NCBI GenBank assembly: GCA_036365455.1
Contig: JAWQUS010000011.1
Location: forward strand, 7,026,001-7,090,000
Length of the DNA: 64,000 nucleotides
Source: Macrosoma leucophasiata
Taxonomy: Eukaryota; Arthropoda; Insecta; Lepidoptera; Hedylidae
Direction: 5' to 3'
The position numbers were made by a program, and so were the translations under genes. The notes under the pieces were generated by a model. The model saw only the letters and a program-made list of their open reading frames with translations. It ran no database searches and was not told where the DNA came from. Positions 1 to 10,779 of the stretch are shown here, one piece after another (within the stretch, counting starts at the first letter, position 1; the number at the start of each line of letters is the position of its first letter).

Positions 1-1002
1 TACTGAACTAACTAAACCAACTACTTAAAAAGATAACAAAAAGAAAAGTGGTTGCTCCGTTTCTTATTCGCTCTTGTCTGATTTTCTTTTTTTACATTTT
101 ACTTACTTCATATTTACACACTACAAAAGTAGGATTGTTTTGCATTCAGGTTGGTCACAGTCAGAATCTCTCTCTCCGAATTCATAATCTGAACGCTCAT
201 CTGATACTCTGAAAAAATCTGAAAGTGTGAGGAAAATATTTATTTGTATGAATTAGCGTGCATTCAGAATTATTATAATGAAATGAGATTACGAATTCAG
301 AGAGAGCGATTACAATTATATCAGACCGGCTTAATAATCCTTTAGAAATTCATAGGACATGTCCGAATTTCGGTTAAGTGCTATAAATTGTACCAATTGT
401 AAAATACACGATACTCGTTAATTGCTTCACGTTTTCATCCAGTAACTATGTTTAAGTTGAGAGTAAACATTTCATTTGTTTAAAAGTAATATCATTTATT
501 TACTTACAAAATACTATACGGTTAGGGAATGAGGAAGTAAGGTTGCAAATGTTGCAATAAATAAATAATGACCACTATTAGCCGCAAGCATCTGCTTGAA
601 CGAAGCTGCACGAAGCGAAACTATTAATTTTTATTACTTTTTTTATTCCGCCCGGATTTTATCGAAGTGTATCAGGGTGGTCCCAAGTAATCATTCTAAT
701 CTTCATTTTTATGTTCCTCCGAACAGAATCTGGAACTAATATGGAGCAAACTAAAGTGGTTTCTAATTTAGGGTACAGAACAGACGTCTATTCTGTGTTA
801 TCAATTATTACAACATTTGGGTTAATGTTTCATGTGCGGTTCTAGATTGTTTCCTAACGATCCACGAACTTATGATTCTTAATCGATATAGTTTGTTTTT
901 AGGTTTTCGCGAGCTACACTCATTGAAATGATGAGTGTAGCTCTACTAACGCTAAATAAATAAGTAATATAAATAACAATTTAAACTATAAATAGTTTTT
1001 AT
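1..1002. other. Low-copy AT-rich flank left of the duplication
   Basis: No coding region or recognised repeat family fills this stretch. It holds a small inverted-repeat element (149-331) and a short perfect hairpin at 911-943 (13-bp arms, GAGCTACACTCAT against ATGAGTGTAGCTC, 7-nt loop). The left arm and the sequence before it recur at about 9133-9155 and 25604-25628 without the right arm, so the hairpin looks like a local addition. This stretch does not recur before copy 2, so it marks the outer left flank of the segmental duplication. Confidence 0.5.
149..331. repeat. Small inverted-repeat (MITE-like) element
   Basis: AGAATCTCTCTCTCCGAATT near 172 is matched in inverted orientation by the reverse complement of the sequence at 286-312 (AATCGCTCTCTCTGAATTCG), separated by about 95 bp. 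Arms are imperfect and extend weakly outward. No clear target-site duplication was found, so both the borders and the superfamily are uncertain. Confidence 0.35.
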
Positions 1003-1309
1003 TTTGAGGATAATAGATTTGCTAAGCTAACACCAAAATTCTATTAAATTGTTTTTGTAAATTTTTCTTGCTTCAGCCACAGATATTCATCACTCTCTTC
1101 AAATATCTTTAAATTCTCTCGTCTCTTTCTGACCATCAATCAATGTCTGACCAATAGGCTAGTTGACACTTTTTTAAAACCAATTTTAGACGAATTGAAG
1201 GTTCAATATTGTGTTAGGCCGTGAAAATAATGCTTAGATATATTTTTTCGATGTATTAAAGTCGATAAACCTTTCATTTTAAAAATGAATGGACGAAAAC
1301 GAAAAATAA

Positions 1310-1463
1310 AAAAAATGTCCGTGCGTTACATGTAGGGGAGGTATCCTAAATAATTTTATGTTTCATGGTTTTATTCTACCACTTTGTCAGCGTGATTAAG
1401 GTATATATTTGTGCCAAATTTCAAGTCTCTAGTAAGTACCAATAGTTTTTGCGCTAAACCGCG

Positions 1464-1514
<51 letters not shown>

Positions 1515-1515
1515 C

Positions 1516-1551
<36 letters not shown>

Positions 1552-1626
1552 GGCAGACAGACAGACAGACAGACGGACATGGCGAAACTATAAGGAATCC
1601 TTGTTTACTAAGGAACCCTAAAAAGC
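1310..1626 (+). repeat. GACA-type interspersed repeat (GGTTCCGTA family), copy-1 specific
   Basis: Contains a GCGCTAAACCGCGGACGGAC stem followed by a long (GACA)n tract at about 1468-1575 and a terminal GGAACCCTAAAAA. The same internal motif order (TTTTTGCGCTAAACC, GGACGGACAGACAG, CATGACGAAACTATAAG, GGAACTCTAAAAA) occurs at 12160 and 31112 and inverted at 29795. I recognise the pattern as a common lepidopteran microsatellite-associated interspersed repeat but do not assign a superfamily. The equivalent of about 1230-1895 is missing from copy 2. The small ORFs here are translations of the microsatellite. Confidence 0.7.
1462..1577. repeat. (GACA)n microsatellite
   Basis: Near-perfect tetranucleotide tract with a few interruptions (GACC, GACAAACA, GGCA). 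It lies inside the GACA-type interspersed repeat and is its expected hypervariable part. Confidence 0.95.
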
Positions 1627-1817
1627 AATATATCCTGAATCCTGACATGAAATTCTACAAGAAATAAAGATTTTCATTATTATTTTTAACACAGGTAAAC
1701 TAGCCCATTTGGTCAAGATAGGATACGCATAGATTCCAATTGAAGCTCAGGGAGACTAACTTCCTCGGCTCTAGGGTTCTATTTTAAATTGTTTATCTGT
1801 TTGTAATTCTATTATGT

Positions 1818-1989
1818 CAATATACGGCCCCGTAATAACTTATCTCAGAGACACATCAACTATAGTCTCAGGGTGAAAACACATCAATGGTTCAATATGC
1901 AACTCTGGTCTTAGTGTGGGTATCCATAGGCTGTCGTTGTTTTCATGAACTGCATGCTTGTTTGCCACCTTCATTAAATAAAAAAAAAC
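1818..1989 (+). mobile_element. SINE-like family A, 5'-truncated and diverged
   Basis: Matches the 3' half of the family described at 47258-47543: the TACGGCCC...GTAAT segment, the AGAG.CA block, GTCTTAGTGTGGGT, CATAGGCTG and a final ATTAAATAAAAAAAAA tail. Copy 2 retains only a short piece of it (17690-17722). Confidence 0.65.
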
Positions 1990-2086
1990 TGTTGGGCAAA
2001 CCTTTCTGAACTTTTTCTCATTTTCACACAAAGACCTTTGCATCGAAAAATAAACATTTTTTGAGAACGTAAATAATTTAAAAATT

Positions 2087-2385
2087 CGTAACTTCACGCA
2101 TGTAATCCCCGAAGGGGTAGGCAGAGGTAAATGCATTTAAGCATACATGCAAACACCCATGATTCGCCGGTTACGTTTTGGCCCATGTAACAGGTGGTGA
2201 GCCTGTTGACATCTCCGGGCACATTACCAAACTTCGAGGTATTGGGAAATTACCAGAAAATGGCAAAATCCCAATAGAACCAGAGATAAAGGACACCATA
2301 ATCTCTAATAATCCCTTACCCGGGAATCGAACCCAGGACCCCAGCGTAGTAGTAGTGGTCTGCTACCACTAGGTTACCGAGGCAG
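2087..2385 (-). mobile_element. tRNA-derived SINE (family B)
   Basis: Read on the minus strand, it begins GCCTCGGTAACCTAGTGGTA, a tRNA-like A box, and carries GGTTCGATTCCCGGG, a classic B box, about 60 bp from the start. A body of about 230 bp follows and ends in GGGATTACATGCGTGAAGTT. Related copies lie at 17749-18013, 46200-46510, 52618-52718 (3' end only) and 55988-56293 (plus strand). The pol III box pair and tRNA-like head make a SINE the best reading. No target-site duplication is clear here. Confidence 0.85.
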
Positions 2386-2509
2386 TTAACGAAAATCAAG
2401 TAGCAATAAAATTACTGTGTTGATTGCCACTTTTATGACGTCCTTATAAAAGTAAAGTATCCTGCAAAATGTAGTCACAGTAAATAGAACACTGTACTAT
2501 GATGTAGAA

Positions 2510-2945
2510 ATAGAAATAGAAAATATTTTTATTTCGAATAGATCTTTACAGATACTTTCAAAACGTCAAGAAATATAAAATACCTAGAGTGAATAACCAT
2601 TACATGAAGTATCATACATCAATAGTAAATTAAAAATTAGAATTTAAACTACTTAGTTAAAACATAATAATTACAAAATTTTTCAATTCCTTCAATGATG
2701 ATAAATGAAGAAAAAGAAAAACTTATTCGTCAAGATCAAAGTTATTCACTTAGCAGAGTTCCAAGTGCGGTCACTACTGAGAAGAACTCCGCTACCCAAC
2801 AAACTCAGTAAGAGCTCTTTTAAACGAGAGCTTAAATCTAGTACAAATTATCGTGAAAAATCAAATAATGTAAACGTCCATAGCATAGATGCAAATAAAC
2901 TGCTATCTACTAAATGTGATGTAGCTCCTGCAAACATGTAGTTGT
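2510..2945. other. Unassigned repeat or unique DNA with a short ORF
   Basis: The segment is conserved between copies (18137-18572), including a 78-codon ORF at 2705-2941 whose product is lysine-, serine- and leucine-rich. The two copies differ by a few missense changes (K/Q, K/R, C/F), with no sign of coding constraint, no domain I recognise, and no adjacent regulatory signal. I treat it as noncoding. Confidence 0.4.
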
Positions 2946-3433
2946 ATAAACTATATTATATTTCTTAAGAAAAACGTAAGCAGAGAAAACTGCGCAGCTT
3001 GCAGTTAGGGAAGAGGACATACTTGTTTTGTTAAATATTGAATGACATTGCTAGCTTTCCACATAAGCCTGCATAATGTGATGCCTTCAAGTTTTCTTAG
3101 TTAACTCAGAAATGTATGGCTCCTGTTTGAGCATTTTGTAGAAGCTAGTTTACTTCTGAAACTTGAGCACTTGATTGAGTTTCTCAAAAGACGTATTCAA
3201 CCGCAATTTCATGTTTAGATTAAACTTTTATTTAAGTCAAAGTTGTAGTAGGTTTCTTTCCACCAATATGAACTACATTGCTCATGAATATATAATATTA
3301 TGTAATTAAGGCTGTCTTTTATTATTGATAACTTAAAATATCTGCGACTAACTTACCTACTTAAACAATATCTGTACTTAGGTATAGCAAATCAGGCACG
3401 CCATAATGTAGTCAAAAAGCCAGTGTTTTTACG

Positions 3434-3708
3434 TGTGGTAGAGCTCCAGTGGCGGAGCTCACGGGCGTATGCACCACCGCATTACCTAATATACTTGCCG
3501 CTAAATGGTAGTGTTCAGCACTTTCGTGTTCAAGTCAGGTGGTAATGTACGGCCCTGTAATTTCCGGCACAGAGGCATAACACCTTAGGCCTCAGGAGTG
3601 GTAACGCATCTGCATTTTGACCTTGGTCATTTTGTGGCTGCAGTCATCACTTAACATCAATGTGAACTGCTTGCTTGTTTGCCACTTCCATTAAATAAAA
3701 AAAAAAAA
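3434..3708 (+). mobile_element. SINE-like family A, near full length
   Basis: Starts GTGGTAGAGCTCCAGTGGCG and ends CCATTAAATAAAAA with a long A tail. The duplicate is at 19062-19333. The 5' hairpin (GAGCTCC...GGAGCTC) typical of the family is intact. Confidence 0.85.
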
Positions 3709-4199
3709 GAAAAGTTAAGTAAGTGGTCTAAGTCATAAACTGCATAGTAGATATCGAAATGAACATCCTCATGAAAATTAAAGTACTTATATATTATTAA
3801 GTTGCAGAAAGGTTTTAGTAAGAAATTTGATAAGGAACATGTAAACAGGGAAAACTCTTCCAAGCTTGCTGTTGGGATAGTGTACTTATTTCATAAAATA
3901 TTATATGACATCGCTGTAGCTCTCTACATAAGCCTGCATAGCGTGATGCTGTAAGTTTTCTTTGTTAACTCAGAAATATATGGCTTCTACTTGTGAATTT
4001 TCTAAAAGCTAGTTAACGTACAAGTGAAACTTGAGCGCTTGATGGAGTTTCTCAAATGAAGTAATCAACCGCTTTTTCATGTTCAGATTTAGTTCAGACT
4101 TTTACTATAGTGCAAAGTTGTAGTATCTTCCCACCAACATAATTGCTCCTAATTATATTAAAATTGAGAAATTATGTTTGTTATTATGTTTTATGTTTA

Positions 4200-4520
4200 T
4201 TAGCTGTGCCCGTTACTTTGTTTGCGTGGAATAACTTTTGGTTAAAAATCTGATTTGCATTAGTACACACGTACACGATATTAGACTCACGCCACCAAAG
4301 CCACCAATGCCACCAATGCAACCAACTCTATCAAATCTACCAACGCCACCAACACCACCACCAATGACACCAACGCCACCAATGCCACCAAGGCCAGCAA
4401 CGCCACCAATATCACCATCGCCACCTATGCCACCAACACCACAACACAAATGCCATCGACGCCATTAACGCCACCATCACCATCAGCAACGCCACAAACG
4501 CCACTAACGCCTATAGAATT
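4200..4520 (-). mobile_element. Helitron-like 3' end with CCACCAACG minisatellite
   Basis: On the minus strand the element ends CACGCAAACAAAGTAACGGG and CACAGCTAA, a degenerate form of the GGGCACAGCTAG|T end seen at 49392. Next to it lies a CCACCAACGCCACCAATG-type array (4288-4505). The same pairing, in the other orientation, occurs around 42985-43809. The array makes both strands appear open (proline/threonine-rich or glycine-rich), which is not evidence of coding. Confidence 0.6.
4288..4505. repeat. CCACCAAYG minisatellite (3/9-bp periodicity)
   Basis: Irregular repeats of CCACCAACG, CCACCAATG and CCAACACCA. Copy 2 (19917-20155) has a different internal arrangement, so the array has changed length since the copies parted. 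Confidence 0.9.
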
Positions 4521-4549
4521 ATAATTTGGTACAGCAGTGACAAAGTATA

Positions 4550-5183
4550 AAAAAACCGGACAAGTGCGAGTTCGACTCCCGTGGTGAGGGTTCCGTAATT
4601 TAAATAAATGTTTTCGAAAATATTAGAGATTTAAAATGCAGAGACATAGCGGTTACGGTGGTACCGGCAGGAAGGGTTATATTATTAAGAATTTTCGATT
4701 AAATTTGAATACTCAAACTTCTTATAGGTTTTCCAGTAATCTATAGGCAAAAAATTATTTTCCAAATTTTTTTCAAAATTTTAAGTTCAGTAGTTTCAGA
4801 GATAGGGGAGGGAATGGTCAATTTTCATCGTTTTTCTTAAATAACATCAAATTTGATTATGCAAAAATTATAAAAAAAAATATCTGAGATGCTGACAACA
4901 ACCTCTTTCATTTGGTATGTCACACGACACAGTTTATGATTTATTTTTTTTTATTTTCTGATTTACCCCCCGAAAGTGGCCTCCTTGTTTATAATTTATT
5001 ACTTTACTTGACGTGTTCATCTTTGGGTCATCAATTTACATATATTCATCAAATTTCAACTCAATCGGTCGAGTAGTTTCGGAGCAAATTGGCTGTGACA
5101 GACGGACAGACAGACAGACAGACAGACGCAAGAGTGATCCTATAAGGGTTCCTTTTTTCCTTTTAAGGTACGGAACCCTAAAA
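4550..5183 (+). repeat. ACCGGACAAGTGCGAGT / GGTTCCGTA interspersed repeat (family E), full length
   Basis: Begins AAAAACCGGACAAGTGCGAG, contains CGTGGTGAGGGTTCCGTAAT near the start, a (GACA)n tract near 5103-5128, and ends TACGGAACCCTAAAA. Inverted copies lie at 8301-8940 and 24785-25412. In copy 2 the corresponding element (21030-21103) is internally deleted between two GGTTCC-like points. It is a widespread lepidopteran repeat type, and its superfamily is not evident from the ends. Confidence 0.75.
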
Positions 5184-5187
5184 GTAA

Positions 5188-5332
5188 CCCCCTTACACAT
5201 AAACGAACATTAGATACGTTTTAGCTATAAAATGCTTTGTCTTTATCAGTTGCATTGTCAAATGTGCAGGATAGAAAAAGACAAAGGAGAGGTGAGCAAT
5301 ATTTAGTTAAAATACTTTTATGAATAAGAGGG
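5188..5332. mobile_element. 145-bp TIR MITE with TAA target duplication
   Basis: Termini CCCCCTTACACATAAAC and (reverse complement of the right end) CCCTCTTATTCATAAAAG form inverted repeats. TAA flanks both sides (5185-5187 and 5333-5335). A 145-bp relative in inverted orientation lies at 6011-6155 with TTA on both sides. A 3-bp TWA target duplication is typical of the PIF/Harbinger superfamily, which is my inference for this MITE. Confidence 0.65.
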
Positions 5333-6010
5333 TAAGTCTTAGTTATGGACCACAGTTAAAAAGTTATTTTCAATATGTTAAAAGGTTGACAGACCAGCAA
5401 ATGGCACCTGATGGAAAATGGTCACCGTCGCCTATGAATTCGCATTCGCATTTGCAACACCCCTGATATTGCAAATGTTCATAGCTCCATGTTAGAGCTA
5501 CCAACGCGCAATGCTTAGGATTTCTGATAGGGTTTTATGCTTTGAATATTCTTATACATCATCATTATGTTAATTAAAACCATATTATTATTTCCGTAAA
5601 TTTATTAAATCTTAATAGAAAACATAACATAAGAATGAAATTATATTTTGTGTACATAACGCAATTGGTTTGAGCTATTATATTTTAGTTGTGTTGTTCA
5701 ACCAAACTTTCAATGTAAGCATGTTTTGTTGACGTGACAAAATTAAGTACATTACACGATAAAAACAAAGTATTTAGACATCCAGTGTTTCACACAGATT
5801 TTTGTATAAAACGAGCATAAAATATGTAAAGTTCAGACTTTATTCTGTAATATTACTTTTCCCGACTTTATTATTTTTTATGAGGTCTCAAAACATTCTT
5901 CTTATAAAGGCTAGCAAATGTCTTTATTGCAGTTTAGATAGTCATTGGTTTTGTTTGTAAAATCCATTTTATGGAAACATTGTGTTACACAATCTTAACT
6001 TAACTTTTTA

Positions 6011-6155
6011 CCCCCATATTCATAAACGTATTTTAGCTCAAGTATTGCTAATGTCTCCTTTGTCTTTTTTATCCTGCACATTTGACAAAGCAAGTGACAA
6101 AGACAAAACATTCTATAGCTAAAACGTATCTAATGTATGTTTATGAATAAGGGGG
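6011..6155. mobile_element. 145-bp TIR MITE with TTA target duplication
   Basis: Inverted relative of 5188-5332 with stronger termini (CCCCCATATTCATAAACGT against ACGTATC...TTTATGAATAAGGGGG). It is flanked by TTA at 6008-6010 and 6156-6158. Its interior carries TTTGTCTTTTTTATCCTGCA, also present inverted in the other copy. Confidence 0.65.
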
Positions 6156-6397
6156 TTAGTATTTATAAATAGGTGTTCTAGTTTTGATCTCAACCGGCAA
6201 ATTTTCTTTCCACAAATTGTCGTTATTAGGCATGTATATCTTCATAAACGTAGGTCTAAAATTAGGAGTATGACCCTTTATGTTAACTTAGTATATTTTG
6301 CTAACTCATTATATACCTACTCTTATGATTCAGGATTAACTCAGACTTATTGTTAAGAGATTATAACTCTTGTTGGTAAGAAATTATAACAATTTAA

Positions 6398-7012
6398 CCG
6401 CGCCGAGAATGGGCCACACGAGCACCTCCATGGATTTGCCCCACTGCACAGTAGGCCTCCTGATGGGAAACCTCTCCCACGCGAAATCCTCACAGCTCCG
6501 GCAATAATCGGGGCACCCCGGGACGACGACTAGGTAGTTAGGTCCGACCCCGCGTTACGTGACCCGCAGCGCTAGTGAGTTTGACTCGATCTAACCTGCT
6601 AATAGGTAGGACTGATATCACTCAACCTGGGTTCGAGACCCGGGTGAAGGAGGTTCCCCCCTGGGGCGCGGCCATAAGCCCAGCTAGAGCCAGGGCAATG
6701 GTTGCGCCGTATAACTGTGGGCGTCGTCATCTTGGTGGGGACGCCCGCCACCCTTTGTTGTTGCAGCTGAGTGTCGAAAAAGCCCGCTGCAACCACCGAC
6801 AATAGAGAAGAGGTTGAGAGCGGAGCCGGACCTGGATGCCAACATCATGGTGACACGAGTCCACGGTGCCCACCTTCTCCATCACAGCCCTCAAGGGGGT
6901 ACCAAACGCCGCCCTGCAGCCGCAGGGCAGAAGAAGCTGCAGCAGAGGGAGATGCCCCGGTGCTGCATCCGCGTCGCGCGAATGGTGCGCGCGAAGACCA
7001 GTGATGATGATG
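6398..7012 (+). mobile_element. 615-bp GC-rich retroelement fragment with 10-bp target-site duplication
   Basis: A GC-rich block in AT-rich DNA, flanked exactly by AACAATTTAA at 6388-6397 and 7013-7022, so it is a discrete insertion. The right end is a short (TGA)n run (7002-7012), typical of the 3' end of several LINE and SINE types. An internal GGTTCGAGACCCGGG (about 6630-6644) matches a pol III B box. Several overlapping short ORFs occur in different frames but none resembles a known protein. A LINE 3' end or a composite SINE both fit. The duplicate copy is 22323-22937. Confidence 0.75.
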
Positions 7013-7654
7013 AACAATTTAAGAAGAAATTTTCTTAAATTGTTACTCTGTCTCTATAAGATTTGCGTGTTAGATCAAACATATCTAACCCTTTTCGGTT
7101 TTATTGTGTTTGTAAAGATCTGGCATAAACTCGTACTGCTAACAATCTTTAAATCTGAACACATCACGTAGTGAAGACATAATCAGATATGAGAATTTTT
7201 CGTATCTGTTAAGGTATAGGTACCTAAATACTTTCAGAATAGGGTTGTGGACTAATTTCTTTTTATTTATTTTCTAAAAAGCATTGGATAAATAAATACT
7301 ATTTGTCTTGGAAACATAGAGTCAATAAGTGATAGTTGTTAAGGTACGAGTATAACGTTTCATAACTTTGCGAGTAGTGAAAGGACTCAAAACGGCCCCT
7401 AAAAAATTGCAGCACTCAATGACGTCACAACACACAATTCACACAATTCACTTCAATTATTGAATGGTGAAATCAAGAAATTTTAAGACATCTTCGACAA
7501 TAGGTACTGTGTTTTTGTGTAACGTTGACATACAAAAATTTGTTACAAATTGTATAAAAGATTCTATACATTGCCAACTATGCTAGTTAGGCAACCGATA
7601 TAATAGACTTTGCAGTTTATTGAATATCGTAAAGAAGTCGCTTTTACCCTTAAT

Positions 7655-7775
7655 AATTGTTTTACATTATTTCGCATTAACACATGCTTGTGAAATATAT
7701 TTTATTTTAAAGAAGAGCCGCTGGACTAGGTTCCCAGTAGGCCGCGAGTTCGAGTCTCGTCTGAAGTCAAATTTT
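7655..7775 (+). repeat. tRNA-like fragment in foldback context
   Basis: GAGCCGCTGGACTAGG..., a GCGAGTTCGAGTCTCG T-arm and CTGAAGTC resemble the 3' three quarters of the tRNA-like sequence found on the minus strand at 12946-13014. The 5' part (acceptor and D arm) is absent. It is preceded by the TTATTTCGCATTAACACATG sequence that also accompanies the other copies. It is not a functional tRNA gene. Confidence 0.6.
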
Positions 7776-8111
7776 ACTTACTTTACAGATGACGTCATAT
7801 TTTCAACTTAAAACATTTTCGTATCGGCATCGCTATATGCATCGTATATCCGGAACCTGAAAATAGGGTGACATTTGCGACACATAAGTTATACATGAAT
7901 TCAGGGCCTAATTTAATGCCACTAAGGTCAACACGACCCTTAGAGGGTTTAGAAAGGTAAATTATGCCTCTTAGCTGTTTGTCATGTGGCTTTTAGACAC
8001 TGAGTAACAGGGTATAAGGCGAACCTTCTTTACGCAGATTAGTTGACGAGTAAATAGATATGAAAACTATTTGACTCGATTTAATTTTACGATCAACAAC
8101 CAATCCGTAAC

Positions 8112-8284
8112 CATACGGCCCTGTAATTTCCGGCACAGAGGCATAGCACCTTAGGCCTCAGGAGTGGTAACGAATCTTCATTTTGACCTTGGTCTTTGTG
8201 TGGGTGTCTATAGGCTGCAGTCATCACTTAACATCAATGTGAACTGCATGATTGCTTGCCACTTCCTTACATAAAAAAAAAAAA
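8112..8284 (+). mobile_element. SINE-like family A, 5'-truncated
   Basis: Begins within the TACGGCCCTGTAATTTCCGG block and runs to an A-rich tail ending about 8284. The duplicate is at 24602-24767. Confidence 0.85.
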
Positions 8285-8300
8285 CAAAATTCGTGTGCGT

Positions 8301-8940
8301 TTTTTTAGGGTTCCGTACCTTAAAAGGAAAAAAGGAACCCTTATAGGATCACTCGTGCGTCTGTCTGTCTGTCTGTCTGTCCGTCTGTCACAGCCAATTT
8401 GCTCCGAAACTATTAGACCGATTGAGTTGAAATTTGATGAATATATGTAAATTGGTGACCCAAAGATGAACACATCAAGTAAAATAATACATTATAAACA
8501 GGGAGGCCACTTTCGGGGGGTAAATCAGAAAATTAAAAAAAAATCATAAACTGTGTCGTGTGACATATCAAATGAAAGAAGTTGTTGTCAGCATCTCAGA
8601 TATTTTTTTAAAATATTTTTTGCATAAACAAATTTGAAGTTATTTAAGAAAAACGACGAAAATTGACCATTCCCCCCCTATCTCCGAAACTACTGAACTT
8701 AAAATTTTGAAAAAAATGTGGAAAATAGTTCTTTGCCTATAGATTACTGGAAAACCTATAAAAAGTTAGAGTATTCAAATTAAATCGAAAATTCTTACTC
8801 GTAATAATATAACCCCCCCTGCCGGTACCACCGTAACCGCTATGTCCCTGCATTTTAAATCTGTAATATTTTCGAAAATATTTTTTATTTAAATTACGGA
8901 ACCCTCACCACGTGAGTCGAACTCCCACTTGTCGGGTTTT
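8301..8940 (-). repeat. GGTTCCGTA interspersed repeat (family E), inverted full copy
   Basis: Inverted relative of 4550-5183: TTTAGGGTTCCGTACC at the left, a GTCTGTCTGTCTGTCC tract at 8362-8385, and CCCACTTGTCGGGTTTT at the right. The short ORFs on both strands are byproducts. The duplicate is at 24785-25412. Confidence 0.75.
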
Positions 8941-9823
8941 ATAAGTCATGATATTGTTATGCAAACGTGTAATTCCAACCTGGGTAAGTAAATACTGCAG
9001 GCTATAGATATTTACACACAACCCGGATGTCAAAATTCAAATCGGACACCTCTGAGGCCTGAGTTGTTTTACCTTTGTGATAGTTATTATGGATCCAAAC
9101 ATTATTTATCTATGATATTATGTTCTTAAGTTTTCGCGAGCTACACTCATTGAAATAAAACTATTTTTACGGATTTATCTCGCGTTTATTAAACTAAAAT
9201 GATTTTAGTATTAAAATTTTTATCTAATCGGAAATTTAAACTCAATGGAGTTTGATTTTTATGGATTACCTACGTAATTGTTAAGATTTTTACGTTTTGA
9301 GATATTTACATTTAAACCACTTACAGTTTAAAACCTACAATGTTCCAGAGGTTTATCCCCGGATCGAGGAGTAGGTGTTTATTGGATTTTATCCATTAGT
9401 GAAGTATCCAACGGTACTCTCGGAAATTGGTTATTACATGCCCGGTGTATGCCAATATGCTTGTCAGCTAATGGGACAAAAATCTACCAACTAGCCAATA
9501 ATTGAATACAATACATTTTACTAATTTTACGAACCGGGTCGTATTATTAGTATTTAATTCAGCTTAACTAATGTGTTGTATCGATAAGCAATTCACTAAA
9601 AGCTGTTTATTTCAAAATATTACGAATATTAAAAATATCAAAAGTTAACTCCTGTTTAAATAGATGTAAAGTACTGATGGAATAACCCGATTACTGCTCT
9701 GTTCTATTCACATCTCCATTTAGGTTGCAATGCATGACAAGCGTCAAAACGGGCGTATTATATTTTTACGAGTTTATGCATGACATTCCAATAAGATTGC
9801 TACTATAGGCGAGAAATACAGAA
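8941..9823. other. No recognised feature
   Basis: AT-rich DNA shared with copy 2 (25413-26312). The only notable piece is TTTTCGCGAGCTACACTCAT near 9133, which also occurs at 903-923. I see no gene or element border. Confidence 0.5.
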
Positions 9824-10541
9824 AGAGCCATTTAGATGGAGTGAGTTTCTCGTACGTTTTTGTTCGAGAAATCGTACGTTACTATCACAAGCAATAATCG
9901 CCATAACATCCTAATCGTGTCAAAATGTTTACACACAGGCAAGAACTAAAATCTCGCGTACGATTATGTCATACGAGATTCGCTAGGACAAGAAAGAAGG
10001 CTGATTGATCTGTGGCTAGGACATTTCGCCAGGCGATAATTGCCTATGTTTGTTTTCACGACGTATTTATCGTTAGCAGATTCTTGCTTAAGAGAATCTC
10101 GGCTTGTATAAACCAGAACTCGTATGACATATTTTAAGGTTCATACGAGTATCGTACAAATCAGTTTGAACCGATTTCAGTGCGAGATTTGTCATGCGAG
10201 TTTAGTAATTAGCATATTGTTTTCATTGAAATTTATAGAATTTATGAGTGTTTGTGGAACACGAAGTTCGTTTCATCAATTCTTGTCTCAGAGAGAGAGC
10301 AGATATAATTAAAACACACTCGCGCACTGCACTCATGGTAGAAACTGGCATCAAAATCTCGAAATCCGATTATTGCTTTGAAATTCTGTTTACACGGACA
10401 CAATAATTTTCCGTTACGAGGCGATAATCGCCCATGGCAACGAGATAGAAGAGCGAGTGTTTAGACGAAAAATATAATACTTTATAGTCCTTCGATAATC
10501 GCATCTTTGAGACGACAAACTATCTCCGTATAAATGGCTCT
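9824..10541. mobile_element. TIR element, about 718 bp, non-autonomous
   Basis: The left end AGAGCCATTTAGATGGAG is matched inverted by the right end (reverse complement AGAGCCATTTATACGGAG). The interior is unusually rich in TCTCGTACG, CGTACGATT, GATAATCGCC and TCGTATGAC motifs in both orientations, which looks like subterminal binding-site structure. No convincing target-site duplication was seen, and no transposase-like ORF is present. The duplicate is at 26313-27030. The superfamily is not assigned. Confidence 0.55.
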
Positions 10542-10570
10542 TAACGAATTGAGTACGTATCAATATTTTT

Positions 10571-10779
10571 ACTGGTGGTAGAGTTCCAGTGTAGAGACTC
10601 GAAGGCATCTGCCGCCAAATGGTACCGAATGACTGTTCCGTGTTCCCGTTAGGTTAGTCAACAATCACAGAGACATAACTACTAAGGTCTCAGGGGTAGC
10701 AACGCATCTGCATTTTCTCCTCTGGTCTTTGTCTGGGTGTCTATGCACGCTTGTTTGCCACTTTCATTACATAAAAAAA
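10571..10779 (+). mobile_element. SINE-like family A, internally deleted
   Basis: Begins ACTGGTGGTAGAGTTCCAGT and ends TTACATAAAAAAA. The copy-2 counterpart (27060-27299) keeps about 30 extra bases around CACCACCGCATTACC, so copy 1 has a small internal deletion. Confidence 0.8.

Noticed and set aside
1371..1648. SVCL-rich and TDRQ-rich ORFs
   Set aside because: Translations of the (GACA)n microsatellite in opposite frames.
2305..2385. Functional tRNA gene on the minus strand
   Set aside because: It is the head of a multi-copy SINE with a 230-bp body. The stretch between the boxes (CCACTACTACTACGCTG) does not form a normal anticodon arm.
4213..4468. Glycine-rich and proline/threonine-rich ORFs (also 19861-20094 and 42934-43381)
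   Set aside because: Products of the CCACCAACG/GGTGGCGTT minisatellite. Array length differs between duplicates, and both strands are open.
6575..7171. Cluster of overlapping ORFs in the GC-rich block
   Set aside because: They overlap in several frames inside a TSD-bounded retroelement. None resembles a known protein, and the last two codons sets run into flanking AT-rich DNA.
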